Shown: positions 26,419 through 36,077, counted from the stretch's first letter. The stretch is 64,000 nucleotides of DNA from Allobosea sp. BH3 (GCF_025499465.1 NZ_JAIMCA010000001.1:62001-126000); one strand, 5' to 3'. Translations and numbers: made by a program. The notes: a model not told the origin generated them from the sequence alone.

Positions 26419-27417
26419 ATGCACACCACGCCAGAGACGATGACCGCGATCGGAATCGCGACGCCGGGCGCTCCCGAAGTCCTGAAGCCCGAGACGCGAC
26501 CGGTTCCGAAGCCGGGGCCGGGCGAGGTCCTGGTCGCGGTCGCGGCTGCCGGCGTCAACCGGCCGGACGTGCTGCAGCGCAAGGGCAACTATGCCCCCCC
26601 GCCGGGCACCTCCGACATCCCCGGCCTGGAGATCGCCGGCACGGTCGTGGCGCTCGGCGAAGGCGCGACGCGGTTTGCCATCGGCCAGCAGGTCTGCGGC
26701 CTCGTCGCCGGCGGCGGCTATGCCGAATATGCGGCGGTGCACGAGAGCAACGCCCTGCCGGCGCCGAAGGGGCTTTCCCTCGCCGAGGCCGGCGCGATCC
26801 CGGAGACCTATTTCACCGTCTGGACCAATGTCTTCCAGCGCGGGCGGCTTGCGGCCGGCGAGAGCTTCCTCGTCCATGGCGGCTCCTCCGGCATCGGCAC
26901 CACCGCAATCCAGCTCGCCAAGGCCTTCGGCGCGACCGTGCTGGCGACGGCGGGCTCCGACGACAAATGCCGGGCCTGCCGCGATCTCGGCGCCGACCAC
27001 GCCATCAACTACCGCACCGAGGATTTCGTCGCTGCGGCGAGGGCCGCAACCGAGGGGCGCGGCGTGAACCTGATCCTCGACATGGTCGGCGGCGACTATA
27101 TCGACCGCAACTACGAAGCCGCGGCCGACCAGGGCCGCATCGTCCAGATCGCCTTCCTCAACGGCCCGAAGGCCAGCGTCAATTTCAGCCGGCTGATGCT
27201 GAAGCGCCTGACCCATACCGGTTCGACGCTGCGGCCGCGCACGGTCGCGGAGAAGGCCGCAATCGCCGCCGAACTGCACGAGAAGGTCTGGCCGCTGCTG
27301 GAAGCCGGGCGCTGCAAGCCGCTGGTCCACGCCACCTTCCCGCTGGCGCAGGCGTCCGAGGCGCACCGGCTGATGGAATCGAGCGCCCATATCGGCAAGA
27401 TCGTGCTGACCGTGTGA
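26419..27417 (+). CDS. NAD(P)H quinone oxidoreductase (zinc-free MDR family)
   Basis: This 332-residue protein is a quinone-oxidoreductase-type medium-chain reductase (PIG3/QOR type). It has the N-terminal catalytic domain with AAGVNRPDVLQRKGNY, then a nucleotide-binding domain with VHGGSSGIGTTAIQLAKAFG. It would reduce quinones or enals with NADPH in the cytoplasm. Start ATG 26419 has GGAAAG ten bases upstream; ATG 26440 also remains possible. It is divergent from DUF1192 across 93 bases. Confidence 0.88.
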   Translation: MHTTPETMTAIGIATPGAPEVLKPETRPVPKPGPGEVLVAVAAAGVNRPDVLQRKGNYAPPPGTSDIPGLEIAGTVVALGEGATRFAIGQQVCGLVAGGGYAEYAAVHESNALPAPKGLSLAEAGAIPETYFTVWTNVFQRGRLAAGESFLVHGGSSGIGTTAIQLAKAFGATVLATAGSDDKCRACRDLGADHAINYRTEDFVAAARAATEGRGVNLILDMVGGDYIDRNYEAAADQGRIVQIAFLNGPKASVNFSRLMLKRLTHTGSTLRPRTVAEKAAIAAELHEKVWPLLEAGRCKPLVHATFPLAQASEAHRLMESSAHIGKIVLTV

Positions 27418-27657
27418 TCCCGGCCGCAACCGCGGCCTCGATATGCTGCGGTTGCGGCGGATCATATCTTGATCCGCCGGGAATTGGCGTCTAAACGCAG
27501 CGTCACAGGGTCCGCAGTTCACCCAGGCGTCGCCGATCCCGCAAGGGAAGCTAAACCTGCGATTTCGATATCTTGCCAGACAGCTTGTCCTTGGCCGGGT
27601 CGTAAGACGGTGACCACGACACTCCGATCCGGAGCGGCCTTTCATCGAGGATGAGAG

Positions 27658-28197
27658 ATGTCGAGATCCCAAATACCCTTCGTCGCCGACGACATGTCGG
27701 CACTTGCACGCTCCCTGCGCACGCAGCTCGCCGGCCGCGACGGCCTGCCCGGCCATGTCGAGCTGCTGAACATGCTGTCGCGCGCCGCCGGCCGGCGCAA
27801 TTTCCAGCATTTCCGCGCTCAGGCTTCGGCGCATGAGCGGCTTGCGGCCCCGCTGGCCGCGCCTGAGCCTGTCGATCACCTGCGCGTCGCGCGCACGGCC
27901 CGGCAGTTCGACGCCGATGGCTGCCTGACGCGCTGGCCGAGCCGCCCCTGGCAGCGCCAGCTCTGCCTCTGGGTGCTGTGGTCGGGCATCCCGGCCGGTG
28001 AGACCTTCTCGGAGAAGGCCATCAGCACGCTGCTCAACGGGCTCCAGCGCTTCGGCGACCACGCGCTGATGCGTCGCGAGCTCGTCGACAACGGCTTGCT
28101 CTTCCGCACCGACGACTGCCGGATCTACCGGCGGATCGAGCGAAAGCCGCCGGCCGACGCGGTCGCGCTGATCCGGCACCTGAAGACGCGCGCCTGA
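27658..28197 (+). CDS. DUF2087 domain protein
   Basis: This 179-residue protein has two parts. The N-terminal 55 residues are helical (LARSLRTQLAGRDGLPGHVE, then MLSRAAGRRNFQHFRAQ). The C-terminal part (about 85-165) matches DUF2087, with the pattern TRWPSRPWQRQ, ETFSEKAISTLLN and LMRRELVDNGLLFR. That domain looks like a small winged helix and is often attached to regulators, so nucleic acid binding is possible but unproven. The start ATG 27658 follows GAGGATGAG. It lies 240 bases after the oxidoreductase gene. Confidence 0.75.
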   Translation: MSRSQIPFVADDMSALARSLRTQLAGRDGLPGHVELLNMLSRAAGRRNFQHFRAQASAHERLAAPLAAPEPVDHLRVARTARQFDADGCLTRWPSRPWQRQLCLWVLWSGIPAGETFSEKAISTLLNGLQRFGDHALMRRELVDNGLLFRTDDCRIYRRIERKPPADAVALIRHLKTRA

Positions 28198-28233
28198 CAG
28201 GCGCGCTCCTCATCCTCCCGCCCGGAGAACGTC

Positions 28234-29124
28234 ATGAATCATTTCGAAGCGGCGGCCGGCGCGAGGCCCCGCCCAGCCTTGCTGCAGACACAACAGGGGC
28301 CGGTGCAGTACCATTCATCCGGTGACGGGCCGGCGTTACTGGCCCTTCACGGCGGCATGGGCGGCTACGATCAGTCGCTGCTCCTGGCCGGGGCACTGCT
28401 CGGGCGTTCGAGCGGGCTGCGAGTGATCGCACTCTCGCGCCCTGGTTATCTCGGCACTCCGCTCGGAAGTTGCCTGACGCCGGAAGCGCAGGCGGATCTC
28501 TATGTCGAGGTTCTCGACTCGCTCGGCATCGACAAGGCAAGGATCGCAGCGGTCTCGGCCGGTGGTCCTTCCGCCTTGCAGTTCGCGATACGACACCCCT
28601 CCCGATGCGCAGCTCTTATCCTGGTCTCTGCCTGCAGCGGTCGCCTCTCGACTCCGCCCTCTATCCTATCGCGCCTGCGCGTCATGCGCCTGCTCACCCT
28701 GATCCCGGGTCTGTCTGCGCTCCTGCGCCGCCGTGTCCGCAGATCGCCGGAACGGGCAATGACACGTTCGATCCCCGATGCTGCGACACGGGCCAGCGTG
28801 TTGGCTCACCCCGACGCAGGCAGGCTGATGCTCTCCCTGCAGGACAGCGTCTTCGACGCATTGCCCCGGCGCATAGCGGGCACGATCAACGACATCGAAC
28901 GTTTCGCGGCGCTGGAGCCCATTCCCTTCGAACGGATCCTCGCACCGACCCTGGTCGTTCACGGAACAGCGGACAAGATCGTCGCCCCTGCCCATGGGGA
29001 GAGCGTTGCCAACGCAGTGCCGGGCGCAGAGCTGATGTCGATCCCTGGCGGGAGGCACGTCGCCCTGGTCACGCATCTCGATCTCGTGAGGGCCAGAGTC
29101 GCGGCATTTCTGGGCATTGCATAG
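28234..29124 (+). CDS. Alpha/beta hydrolase
   Basis: This 296-residue protein has the alpha/beta hydrolase fold. The oxyanion region is LHGGMGGYD, the nucleophile is Ser108 in VSAGGPS, and the acid and base are the Asp in HGTADKIV and the His in GGRHVAL. The nucleophile elbow has Ala rather than Gly at the first position. There is no signal peptide. It could be an esterase, epoxide hydrolase or C-C hydrolase; the substrate is not identifiable. Its codon use contains more rare codons than its neighbours (for example ACA, CGT), but only mildly. Confidence 0.82.
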   Translation: MNHFEAAAGARPRPALLQTQQGPVQYHSSGDGPALLALHGGMGGYDQSLLLAGALLGRSSGLRVIALSRPGYLGTPLGSCLTPEAQADLYVEVLDSLGIDKARIAAVSAGGPSALQFAIRHPSRCAALILVSACSGRLSTPPSILSRLRVMRLLTLIPGLSALLRRRVRRSPERAMTRSIPDAATRASVLAHPDAGRLMLSLQDSVFDALPRRIAGTINDIERFAALEPIPFERILAPTLVVHGTADKIVAPAHGESVANAVPGAELMSIPGGRHVALVTHLDLVRARVAAFLGIA

Positions 29125-29322
29125 TCGAACGCATCGCACCGGACGGCCGCTCTTTTCGTGGACAGCCGCCCCGCCCTCGCCTATAAGGCGCGCCATCCTG
29201 CTCATCGACGATGATTTGGATGGCCGGCCGGGGAGGCCGGTCGGCGCATGAGAGCTATTGTCCGCGACCCTGCCCTTGCGAGCCCTGCAGCGGCACCAAA
29301 GGCATTTCAGGAGACGCAACCC

Positions 29323-30054
29323 GTGTCACAAACCCCGCTGATGCCCAAGGCCACCGCGGTCTGGCTTGTCGAGAACACCTCGCTGACGTTCGAGCAGATC
29401 GCCGAGTTCTGCAAGCTGCACCCGCTCGAGGTGCGTGGCATCGCCGATGGCGAGGTGGCGGCCGGCATCAAGGGCCTCGACCCGATCACCTCGGGCCAGC
29501 TCACCCGCGAGGAGCTGGAGCGCGCCGCCAAGGACACGAACCACCATCTGCGCCTGGCCGAGCGCAAGGTGAAGGTGCCGGAGATCAAGCGCACCAAGGG
29601 CCCGCGCTACACCCCCGTCTCCAAGCGCCAGGACCGGCCGAACGCCATCCTCTGGCTGCTGCGCAATCATCCCGAGCTCAAGGACGCGCAGATCATCCGC
29701 CTGATCGGCACCACCAAGTCGACCATCGCGCAGATCCGCGAGCGCACCCACTGGAACGCCCAGCAGCTCCAGCCGATCGACCCGGTCAGCCTCGGCCTGT
29801 GCTCGCAGATCGATCTCGACTTCGAGGTCGGCCGCGCCGCCAAGGACCGCCCTGCCGCACTGGCGGAAGCCGGCTCGACGCTGCTCTCGGCCGAAGAGAC
29901 CACCGCGCCCGTGCCCACGCACAGCGAGAGCCAGCCCTTCGCCGATATGAGCCGGCCGAAGCGCGAGGAGGAAGCGGCGATCGACGTCGACTCCGTCTTC
30001 GCCAAGCTGAAGCAGCTCAAGCGCCCGGCCGACGACGAGGACGACGAGGGCTGA
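29323..30054 (+). CDS. trcR: TrcR, cell cycle transcriptional regulator (DUF1013)
   Basis: This 243-residue protein matches DUF1013/TrcR. A helix-turn-helix-like N-terminus (TAVWLVENTSLTFEQIAEFC) and a second one (LRNHPELKDAQIIRLIGTTK) are followed by a disordered acidic tail ending DDEDDEG. Family members in Caulobacter associate with RNA polymerase and act in cell-cycle transcription. The start GTG 29323 is nine bases after AGGAG. Earlier in-frame ATG 29248 would add 25 residues without family match. It is followed by a cluster of palindromic repeats. Confidence 0.85.
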   Translation: MSQTPLMPKATAVWLVENTSLTFEQIAEFCKLHPLEVRGIADGEVAAGIKGLDPITSGQLTREELERAAKDTNHHLRLAERKVKVPEIKRTKGPRYTPVSKRQDRPNAILWLLRNHPELKDAQIIRLIGTTKSTIAQIRERTHWNAQQLQPIDPVSLGLCSQIDLDFEVGRAAKDRPAALAEAGSTLLSAEETTAPVPTHSESQPFADMSRPKREEEAAIDVDSVFAKLKQLKRPADDEDDEG

Positions 30055-30067
30055 GGCTCTCCGCAGG

Positions 30068-30273
30068 CGTCATGCTCGGGCTTGACCCGAGCATCTCGGA
30101 AACCAGCGCTTGCCGTCATGGTCGGGCTTGTCCCGACCATCCACGTCTTCGCTGGTCGCGTGTTGTGTTCCAGGCGTGGGTGCTCGCCACAAGGGCGAGC
30201 ATGACGCTGACTGAAACGGCATCGTGTTCATGGATTCCGGGTTCAGGCCTGCGGCCTGCCCCGGAATGACAGC
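30068..30273. repeat. Cluster of four palindromic repeat modules
   Basis: Four modules lie in a row between convergent trcR and prpE: 30068-30096 (core CTCGGGCTTGACCCGAG), 30114-30144 (GGTCGGGCTTGTCCCGACC), 30179-30209 (GTGCTCGCCACAAGGGCGAGCA) and about 30232-30273 (ATTCCGGG through CCCCGGAAT, around CAGGCCTGCGGCCTG). Each can fold alone. The first three have relatives elsewhere in the window. Confidence 0.75.
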
Positions 30274-30278
30274 GGGGC

Positions 30279-32213
30279 CTACCCCAGCCCCCTGCCTTTA
30301 AGCGCCACGCCGATCTCGGCCAGCACGGTGATATCCTCGATCGTCGCCGGAACGGCATAGTCCTCGCCATCGGCGATCTTCTTCATCGTCGCCCGCAGGA
30401 TCTTGCCCGAGCGAGTCTTCGGCAGGCGGTTCACCGTCAGCGCCAGCTTGAAGGCCGCGACCGGCCCGATCCGCTCCCGCACCAGCGCGACGAGTTCCCG
30501 CTCGATCTGGTCCGGCGGCAGGGCTACGCCCGCCTTCAGCACCACGAAGCCGCAGGGTTGCTCACCCTTGAGTTCATCGCGGATGCCGACCACGGCGCAC
30601 TCCGCCACCGCAGGATGCGCGGCCAGCACCTCCTCCATCCCGCCCGTCGAGAGCCTGTGGCCGGCGACATTGATGATGTCGTCCGTGCGGCCCATGATGA
30701 AGATATAACCGTCCTCGTCGATGAAGCCGGCGTCCGAAGTGTCGTAATAGCCCGGGAAATGCGCGAGATAGCCGTCGCGGAAGCGGACCTCGTTGCCCCA
30801 GAGCGTCTGCAGCGCGCCGGGCGGCAGCGGCAGCTTCAGCACGATCGCGCCCATCGTCCCCGGCTTCACCGGATGGCCGCCTTCGTCGAGGCATTGCACA
30901 TCCCAGCCCGGCAGCGGCACGGTCGGCGAGCCGTGCTTGACCGGCAGCGCCCCCAGGCCCAGCGGATTGCCGACGATGGGCGAGCCCGTCTCGGTCTGCC
31001 ACCAATGGTCGATCACCGGCACCTTGAGCAGCGCCTCGGCCCATTTCAGCGTCTCCGGATCGGCCCGCTCGCCCGCCAGGAACAGCGCCCTGAAGCCCGA
31101 GAGATCATGGCCTGCGAGGTGGCGTCCCTCCGGGTCCTCCTTGCGGATGGCGCGGAAAGCGGTCGGCGCCGTGAACAGCACCTTGATGTCGTGCTCGGCG
31201 ATGAGCCGCCAGAAGGCGCCGGGATCGGGGGTGCCGACCGGCTTGCCCTCGTAGAGCACGCTCGTCGCCCCCTGGATCAGCGGCGCATAGACGATGTAGC
31301 TGTGCCCGACGACCCAGCCGACATCCGAGGCGGTGAACATCACCTCGCCCGGCTTCACGTCGTAAAGCTGGTCCATCGTCTCCTTGAGCACGACCATGTG
31401 CCCGCCATTGTCGCGCACCACGCCCTTGGGCCGCCCGGTCGTGCCGGAGGTGTAGAGGATGTAGAGCGGGTCCGTCGCCGCGACCTCGACGCACGGGGCC
31501 TTGCGCCCCGCGGTCTTGGCGGCGGCGACCAACGTGCGCCAGTTCTTGTCGCGCGTCGCATGCATCGAGGCCTCGGCCTGCGGGCGCTGCAGCACCACGC
31601 AGGTTTGCGGCTTGTGCGCGGCCATCTCGATCGCGCCGTCGAGCAGCGGCTTGTATTCGACCACGCGCGACGGCTCGATGCCGCAGGTCGCCGTCAGGAT
31701 CACGCGGGGCTCGGCGTCGTCGATGCGGCTCGCAAGCTCCTTGGCCGCGAAGCCGCCGAACACCACCGAATGCACCGCCCCGATGCGGGCGCAGGCCAGC
31801 ATGGCGAAGACCGCCTCCGGCACCATCGGCATGTAGATCAGCACGCGGTCGCCCTTGCCCACGCCGAGATCCTGCAGCACGGCGCCGAGGGTCGCGACCT
31901 CCTCCAGCAGCGCGGTATAGCTGTAGAGCGCCTTGGTGCCGGTGACGGGGCTGTCGTAGATCAGCGCCGCCTGCCCGCCCCGCCCGTCGCGGACATGGCG
32001 GTCGAGCGCGTTGAAGCAGGTGTTGCAGGTCGCGTCGGGGAACCAGCGGCCATAGGCGCCGGCATCCGGGTCGAACGCCTTCTGCGGCGGCTTGATCCAC
32101 TCGATGCCGCGCGCGATCTCCAGCCAATAGGCTTCCGGGTCGGCCTGCCAGCGCGCATAGGTTTCGCGATAGCCTTCGCCGGGACGGGCGGGTGCCGCAT
32201 GGAAGCCATTCAT
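30279..32213 (-). CDS. prpE: Propionyl-CoA synthetase
   Basis: This 644-residue AMP-forming ligase matches PrpE/AcsA. The ATP motif is YILYTSGTTGRPKGVVRDNGGH, cited in parts, and the C-terminal catalytic Lys lies in LPKTRSGKILRATMKK. The GVVRDNGGH stretch is typical of propionyl- rather than acetyl-CoA synthetases. It makes propionyl-CoA from propionate, ATP and CoA. No methylcitrate genes (prpBCD) are adjacent, so propionyl-CoA may go through methylmalonyl-CoA elsewhere. The Lys is a likely acetylation site. Confidence 0.9.
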   Translation of the reverse strand: MNGFHAAPARPGEGYRETYARWQADPEAYWLEIARGIEWIKPPQKAFDPDAGAYGRWFPDATCNTCFNALDRHVRDGRGGQAALIYDSPVTGTKALYSYTALLEEVATLGAVLQDLGVGKGDRVLIYMPMVPEAVFAMLACARIGAVHSVVFGGFAAKELASRIDDAEPRVILTATCGIEPSRVVEYKPLLDGAIEMAAHKPQTCVVLQRPQAEASMHATRDKNWRTLVAAAKTAGRKAPCVEVAATDPLYILYTSGTTGRPKGVVRDNGGHMVVLKETMDQLYDVKPGEVMFTASDVGWVVGHSYIVYAPLIQGATSVLYEGKPVGTPDPGAFWRLIAEHDIKVLFTAPTAFRAIRKEDPEGRHLAGHDLSGFRALFLAGERADPETLKWAEALLKVPVIDHWWQTETGSPIVGNPLGLGALPVKHGSPTVPLPGWDVQCLDEGGHPVKPGTMGAIVLKLPLPPGALQTLWGNEVRFRDGYLAHFPGYYDTSDAGFIDEDGYIFIMGRTDDIINVAGHRLSTGGMEEVLAAHPAVAECAVVGIRDELKGEQPCGFVVLKAGVALPPDQIERELVALVRERIGPVAAFKLALTVNRLPKTRSGKILRATMKKIADGEDYAVPATIEDITVLAEIGVALKGRGLG

Positions 32214-32387
32214 CGGAAGCGTTCCTCTGAGCCGGGTTTCATCTTAAAGCCTCGCGGCGAGCCGGCATGCGCGGGCGGGTTTTGCCGGGAATCCTGAGCA
32301 CTCCCCTCGGCCAGCGCAAGCTCGCCGCCTTAAGACTTTCGCCCATCCCGTCCCACATCTCTCGGCCCAGCGGCGCAGCCTCCCTCC

Positions 32388-33146
32388 ATGCCCTTCGACC
32401 TGCTCTTCTTCGCCGCCATGGTGCCGGCCGTCGTCCTGACCGGCCTGGCGAAAGGCGGCTTTTCGGGCTTGGGCCTGCTCTCCCTGCCATTGATGGCGCT
32501 GGTCGTCTCGCCGGTCACGGCTGCCGCGATCATGCTGCCGCTGCTGATCGCGCAGGATGTCGTCTCGGTCTGGTCCTACCGTCGCGACTTCGATCGCCGC
32601 AATCTCGCGACGCTCGCACCCGGCGCCCTGCTCGGCATCCTCGTCGGCTATCTCCTGGCCGCGAAGGTATCGGATGCGGCCGTCGTGCTCGCGGTCGGGC
32701 TGATCTCTGTCGGCTTTGCGCTGCGCCGGATGCTGAGCGACGGCAAGAAGCCCACCCTAGCTACTCAGGCCAACTGGAGCGGCGGAAGTCTCTGGGGCTT
32801 CGTCTGCGGCTTCACCAGCATGGTCGCTCATGCCGGTGGCCCACCCTTCCAGATCTATGTCATGCCGCAGAAGCTGCCGCCCGCCGTCTTCGTCGGCACG
32901 GGCGCGGTCTTCTTCGCCGCGATGAACCTCGTGAAGCTCGTCCCCTATCTCGCGCTCGGCCAGCTCAACGGCCAGAACCTCCTGGCCTCGGCCGCGCTGC
33001 TGCCCTTCGCGGTCGCCGCGACCTTTGCGGGGGTCTGGCTGGTCCGCCGCGTCCCGCCCGAGCGCTTCTACGGGATCGTGTACTGGCTCCTGCTGCTCGT
33101 CGGCACGAAGCTGATCTGGGACGGCGTCCAGGGGCTGGTTCAGTGA
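32388..33146 (+). CDS. TauE/SafE family membrane protein
   Basis: This 252-residue protein has about eight membrane helices and matches the TauE/SafE (DUF81) anion exporter family. The two family halves begin LTGLAKGGFSGLGLL and FVCGFTSMVAHAGGPPF. Members export sulfite, sulfoacetate or related organic anions, but the substrate here is unknown. The final codon overlaps the GNAT gene start by four bases (GTGA). It is divergent from prpE. Confidence 0.87.
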   Translation: MPFDLLFFAAMVPAVVLTGLAKGGFSGLGLLSLPLMALVVSPVTAAAIMLPLLIAQDVVSVWSYRRDFDRRNLATLAPGALLGILVGYLLAAKVSDAAVVLAVGLISVGFALRRMLSDGKKPTLATQANWSGGSLWGFVCGFTSMVAHAGGPPFQIYVMPQKLPPAVFVGTGAVFFAAMNLVKLVPYLALGQLNGQNLLASAALLPFAVAATFAGVWLVRRVPPERFYGIVYWLLLLVGTKLIWDGVQGLVQ

Positions 33147-33700
33147 CGGCACCGTCTCGCGACCCGCTCATACGTATTGCCACACCGGAGGATGCGCGCG
33201 CGATCGCGCAGGTCCATGTCGCGTCCTGGCGGGAAAGCTATGACGGGCTCGTCCCCGAGCCGATGCTGGCCACCCTCTCCGTTGAAGCGCGGGAGCACAG
33301 CTGGCGGGCGATGCTGGCCGACCTCGCCGCCTCCGGCCACACGGCGATCCTGGTCGCGGAGGACGATGGCGCGATCGTCGGCTTCGCGGCCTGTGGGCGC
33401 CAGCGCGAGGCCGGCCTCGCCGCACAGGGCTATGCCGCCGAGATCGGCTCGATCTATGTGCTCCAGCGCTGCCAGCGCCGGCAGCTCGGCACGCGGCTGA
33501 TGCACGCCGCCTTCGGCGCCCTTGCGGAGGCCGGCTTCGAAGGCGCCAGCCTCTGGGTCCTGCGCGACAACGCCCCGGCGCGCCACTTCTACGAGCGCCT
33601 CGGCGGAAACCTCATCGGCCAGAAGGCCGACCAGAGAGGCTCCGTCGTCCTGCCGGAAGTCGCCTATGGCTGGCGCGACCTCGGGGTGATCAACGGCTAG
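33143..33700 (+). CDS. GNAT family N-acetyltransferase
   Basis: This 185-residue protein begins at GTG overlapping the TauE stop, giving MTAPSRDPLIRIATPEDARA. It has the GNAT fold, with the acetyl-CoA binding turn IYVLQRCQRRQLGTRLM (Q/RxxGxG/A type) and the C-terminal motif NAPARHFYERLGG. The acceptor substrate is not predictable. Translational coupling with the TauE-type exporter may be incidental. Confidence 0.87.
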   Translation: MTAPSRDPLIRIATPEDARAIAQVHVASWRESYDGLVPEPMLATLSVEAREHSWRAMLADLAASGHTAILVAEDDGAIVGFAACGRQREAGLAAQGYAAEIGSIYVLQRCQRRQLGTRLMHAAFGALAEAGFEGASLWVLRDNAPARHFYERLGGNLIGQKADQRGSVVLPEVAYGWRDLGVING

Positions 33701-33801
33701 GTCTTCGGCTGGCGCTTCGCCGCCGGTGTCGGCAGAATGGATAATTACCAGCGGCGGCGCTGGCGGCTAAGTCTGTCCGCGCTTGCGTGGAAGGTTCTGC
33801 A

Positions 33802-35430
33802 ATGACCCGCTCGGCCTATGACACCGATCTCGACCGCAACCCGGCGAATTTTCAGCCGCTGACGCCGCTGACATTCCTGGAGCGCGCCGCCGCCGTCTTT
33901 CCGAACCACACGGCCATCGTCCACGGCCCGCTGCGGCGCACCTATTCCGAGTTCTACGCCCGCTCCCGCCGCGTGGCTTCGGCGCTGGCGAAGCACGGCA
34001 TCGGCAAGAACGACACCGTCGCCGCGATGCTGGCGAACACGCCGGCCATGCTCGAATGCCACTACGGCGTGCCTATGGCCGGCGCGGTGCTGAACACCCT
34101 GAACACGCGGCTCGACGCCGCGATCATCGCCTTCTCGCTCGACCATGGCGAGGCCAAGGTGCTGGTCACAGACCGCGAATTCTCGAAGACGATCAAGGAG
34201 GCGCTCGCGCTCTGCAAGGCGAAGCCCATCGTCATCGACTATGACGACCCGGTCTATGACGGGCCGGGCGAGCGGCTGGGCAGCGTCGAATACGAGGATT
34301 TCGTCGCCGGCGGCGATCCCGATTTCGACTGGCTGATGCCGAATGACGAATGGGACGCCATCGCGCTGAACTACACCTCCGGCACCACGGGCGACCCCAA
34401 GGGCGTTGTCTATCACCATCGCGGCGCGAGCCTGCTCGCTACCTCGAACGTCATTACAGGCAATCTCGGCCGCCATCCGGTCTATCTCTGGACGCTGCCG
34501 ATGTTCCACTGCAACGGCTGGTGCTTCCCCTGGACGATCTCGATCGTCGCCGGCACGCATGTCTGCCTGCGTCAGGTCCGTGCCAAGGCGATGTTCGACG
34601 CGCTGGCCGACCATGGCGTGACCCATCTGTGCGGCGCGCCGATCGTGATGTCGACGCTGCTGAACGCGCCTGCTGCCGAGCGCCGCGACTTCTCCCAGAC
34701 CGTCTCCTTCTTCACCGCCGCCGCCCCGCCGCCCGAAGCCGTGCTCGCCGGCATGAAACAGGCGGGCTTCGCAGTCACGCATCTCTACGGGCTGACCGAG
34801 GTCTATGGCCCGGCCGTCGTCAACGACTGGAACGGGGCATGGGACGCACTGCCAGCTTCCGAGCAGGCCGCGCTCAAGGCCCGCCAGGGCGTGCGCTATC
34901 CGGCGCTGGAAGGGCTCGACGTGCTCGACCCCGAGACGATGGAGCCTGTTCCACGCGACGGCCTGACGCTGGGCGAGGTGATGATGCGCGGCAACGTCGT
35001 GATGAAGGGTTATCTCAAGAACCCGAAATCGACGCAGGCGGCCTTCGATGGCGGCTGGTTCCACACCGGCGATCTCGGCGTGCGCTATCCTGACGGCTAC
35101 ATCCAGCTGAAGGATCGTTCCAAGGACATCATCATCTCCGGTGGCGAAAACATCTCCTCGATCGAGGTCGAGGATGCGCTCTACAAGCACCCCGCAGTGC
35201 AGACTGCGGCGGTGGTGGCCAAGCCCGACGAGAAATGGGGCGAGACGCCCTGCGCCTTCATCGAGCTAAAGCCGGGCAAGGAGGCGACCGAGGCCGAGAT
35301 CATCGCCTGGTGCAAGGAGCACCTCGCCTCGTTCAAATGCCCGCGCACGGTGATCTTCGCCGAAGTGCCGAAGACCTCGACCGGCAAGATTCAGAAATTC
35401 CGCCTGCGCGAGATGGCGAGGTCCCTGTAG
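33802..35430 (+). CDS. Acyl-CoA synthetase (DmdB/FadD-like)
   Basis: This 542-residue AMP-forming ligase has the P-loop NYTSGTTGDPKGVVYHHRGA, the adenine motif YGLTEVYGP, the hinge motif LKDRSKDIIISGGENI and a catalytic Lys in KTSTGKIQKF. The YHHRGA variant is typical of medium-chain and methylmercaptopropionate ligases related to DmdB. The natural acid is not certain. The start ATG 33802 is seven bases after GGAAGG; an upstream GTG at 33787 is less likely. Confidence 0.87.
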   Translation: MTRSAYDTDLDRNPANFQPLTPLTFLERAAAVFPNHTAIVHGPLRRTYSEFYARSRRVASALAKHGIGKNDTVAAMLANTPAMLECHYGVPMAGAVLNTLNTRLDAAIIAFSLDHGEAKVLVTDREFSKTIKEALALCKAKPIVIDYDDPVYDGPGERLGSVEYEDFVAGGDPDFDWLMPNDEWDAIALNYTSGTTGDPKGVVYHHRGASLLATSNVITGNLGRHPVYLWTLPMFHCNGWCFPWTISIVAGTHVCLRQVRAKAMFDALADHGVTHLCGAPIVMSTLLNAPAAERRDFSQTVSFFTAAAPPPEAVLAGMKQAGFAVTHLYGLTEVYGPAVVNDWNGAWDALPASEQAALKARQGVRYPALEGLDVLDPETMEPVPRDGLTLGEVMMRGNVVMKGYLKNPKSTQAAFDGGWFHTGDLGVRYPDGYIQLKDRSKDIIISGGENISSIEVEDALYKHPAVQTAAVVAKPDEKWGETPCAFIELKPGKEATEAEIIAWCKEHLASFKCPRTVIFAEVPKTSTGKIQKFRLREMARSL

Positions 35431-35451
35431 CCGGCCTCGGCTCGCAGAGAC

Positions 35452-35481
35452 GTGGATGCTCGCCACGAGGGCGAGCATGAC
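35452..35481. repeat. Palindromic repeat module (GATGCTCGCCAC type)
   Basis: GTGGATGCTCGCCACGAGGG and its partner CGAGCATGAC form a hairpin between convergent genes. It is the third copy of the module seen at 18459 and 30179. Confidence 0.7.
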
Positions 35482-35512
35482 TTGCGGGAATGACGGCACG
35501 CTACGGCCAGCC

Positions 35513-36043
35513 TCAAGTCCTGTTCAAATTCCCGCCCGGCGTATAGCGATCCACCGCATCGGGAAGCACGCGAGAGAGCCGGTCGAGCAATTCGGCTCGC
35601 GACAGACCGGTGTGCTGGCTGATTCGGGAGAGAACCTCGGGCCCGAGCACCTGCTCAAGCTCGGTCGGAGCGACCTCTTCGTTCGGTCCCTGGCGCACCC
35701 AGGAATCCGCCTTCGGGCCCTGCCCGGACTGGTTGAAGCGCTCGATGAGCTCGCCGAGCCCGCCATTGACCAGCGCGCCTGCGCCCCCGGCGCCCAACAG
35801 CCCGCCGAGAAGGCCGCCGAGGCCGCCGCCACCCGCCAGAGTGCCAGCGTCGGACTGGTTCGGTTGTGGCGACGGGATCGGCCCCGGTGGCAGCATGTTG
35901 CCGGGCTTAGGATCAGGTTCGAGCTGGCCGTTGCCGCCCAGCCATTCGGTGATCTTGTCGCGGTTCTGGTAACCCGCGACGGCGAGCATTCCGAGCAGAG
36001 CGGTCAGGGATGGAAAGCCGCTGCTGCGATCTTCGTCACTCAC
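35513..36043 (-). CDS. YidB family (DUF937-like) protein
   Basis: This 176-residue protein has a short N-terminal helix (SLTALLGMLAVAGYQNRDKI), a Gly-rich stretch (GGGGLGGLLGGLLGAGG) and a C-terminal helical domain with the motif QVLGPEVLSRISQHTGLSRA, matching YidB/DUF937. The function is unknown. GTG 36043 was chosen as start because GAGGAG lies eight bases upstream; the open frame continues upstream to 36133 but overlaps the GlsB-type gene. Confidence 0.8.
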   Translation of the reverse strand: MSDEDRSSGFPSLTALLGMLAVAGYQNRDKITEWLGGNGQLEPDPKPGNMLPPGPIPSPQPNQSDAGTLAGGGGLGGLLGGLLGAGGAGALVNGGLGELIERFNQSGQGPKADSWVRQGPNEEVAPTELEQVLGPEVLSRISQHTGLSRAELLDRLSRVLPDAVDRYTPGGNLNRT

Positions 36044-36077
36044 GACGGTCACTCCTCTTGGCGATGGAACGGGACGT

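Noticed and set aside
30558..32297. A 579-codon open frame opposite prpE
   Set aside because: The product is low-complexity and unrecognisable, while the minus strand gives a full-length PrpE with all motifs.
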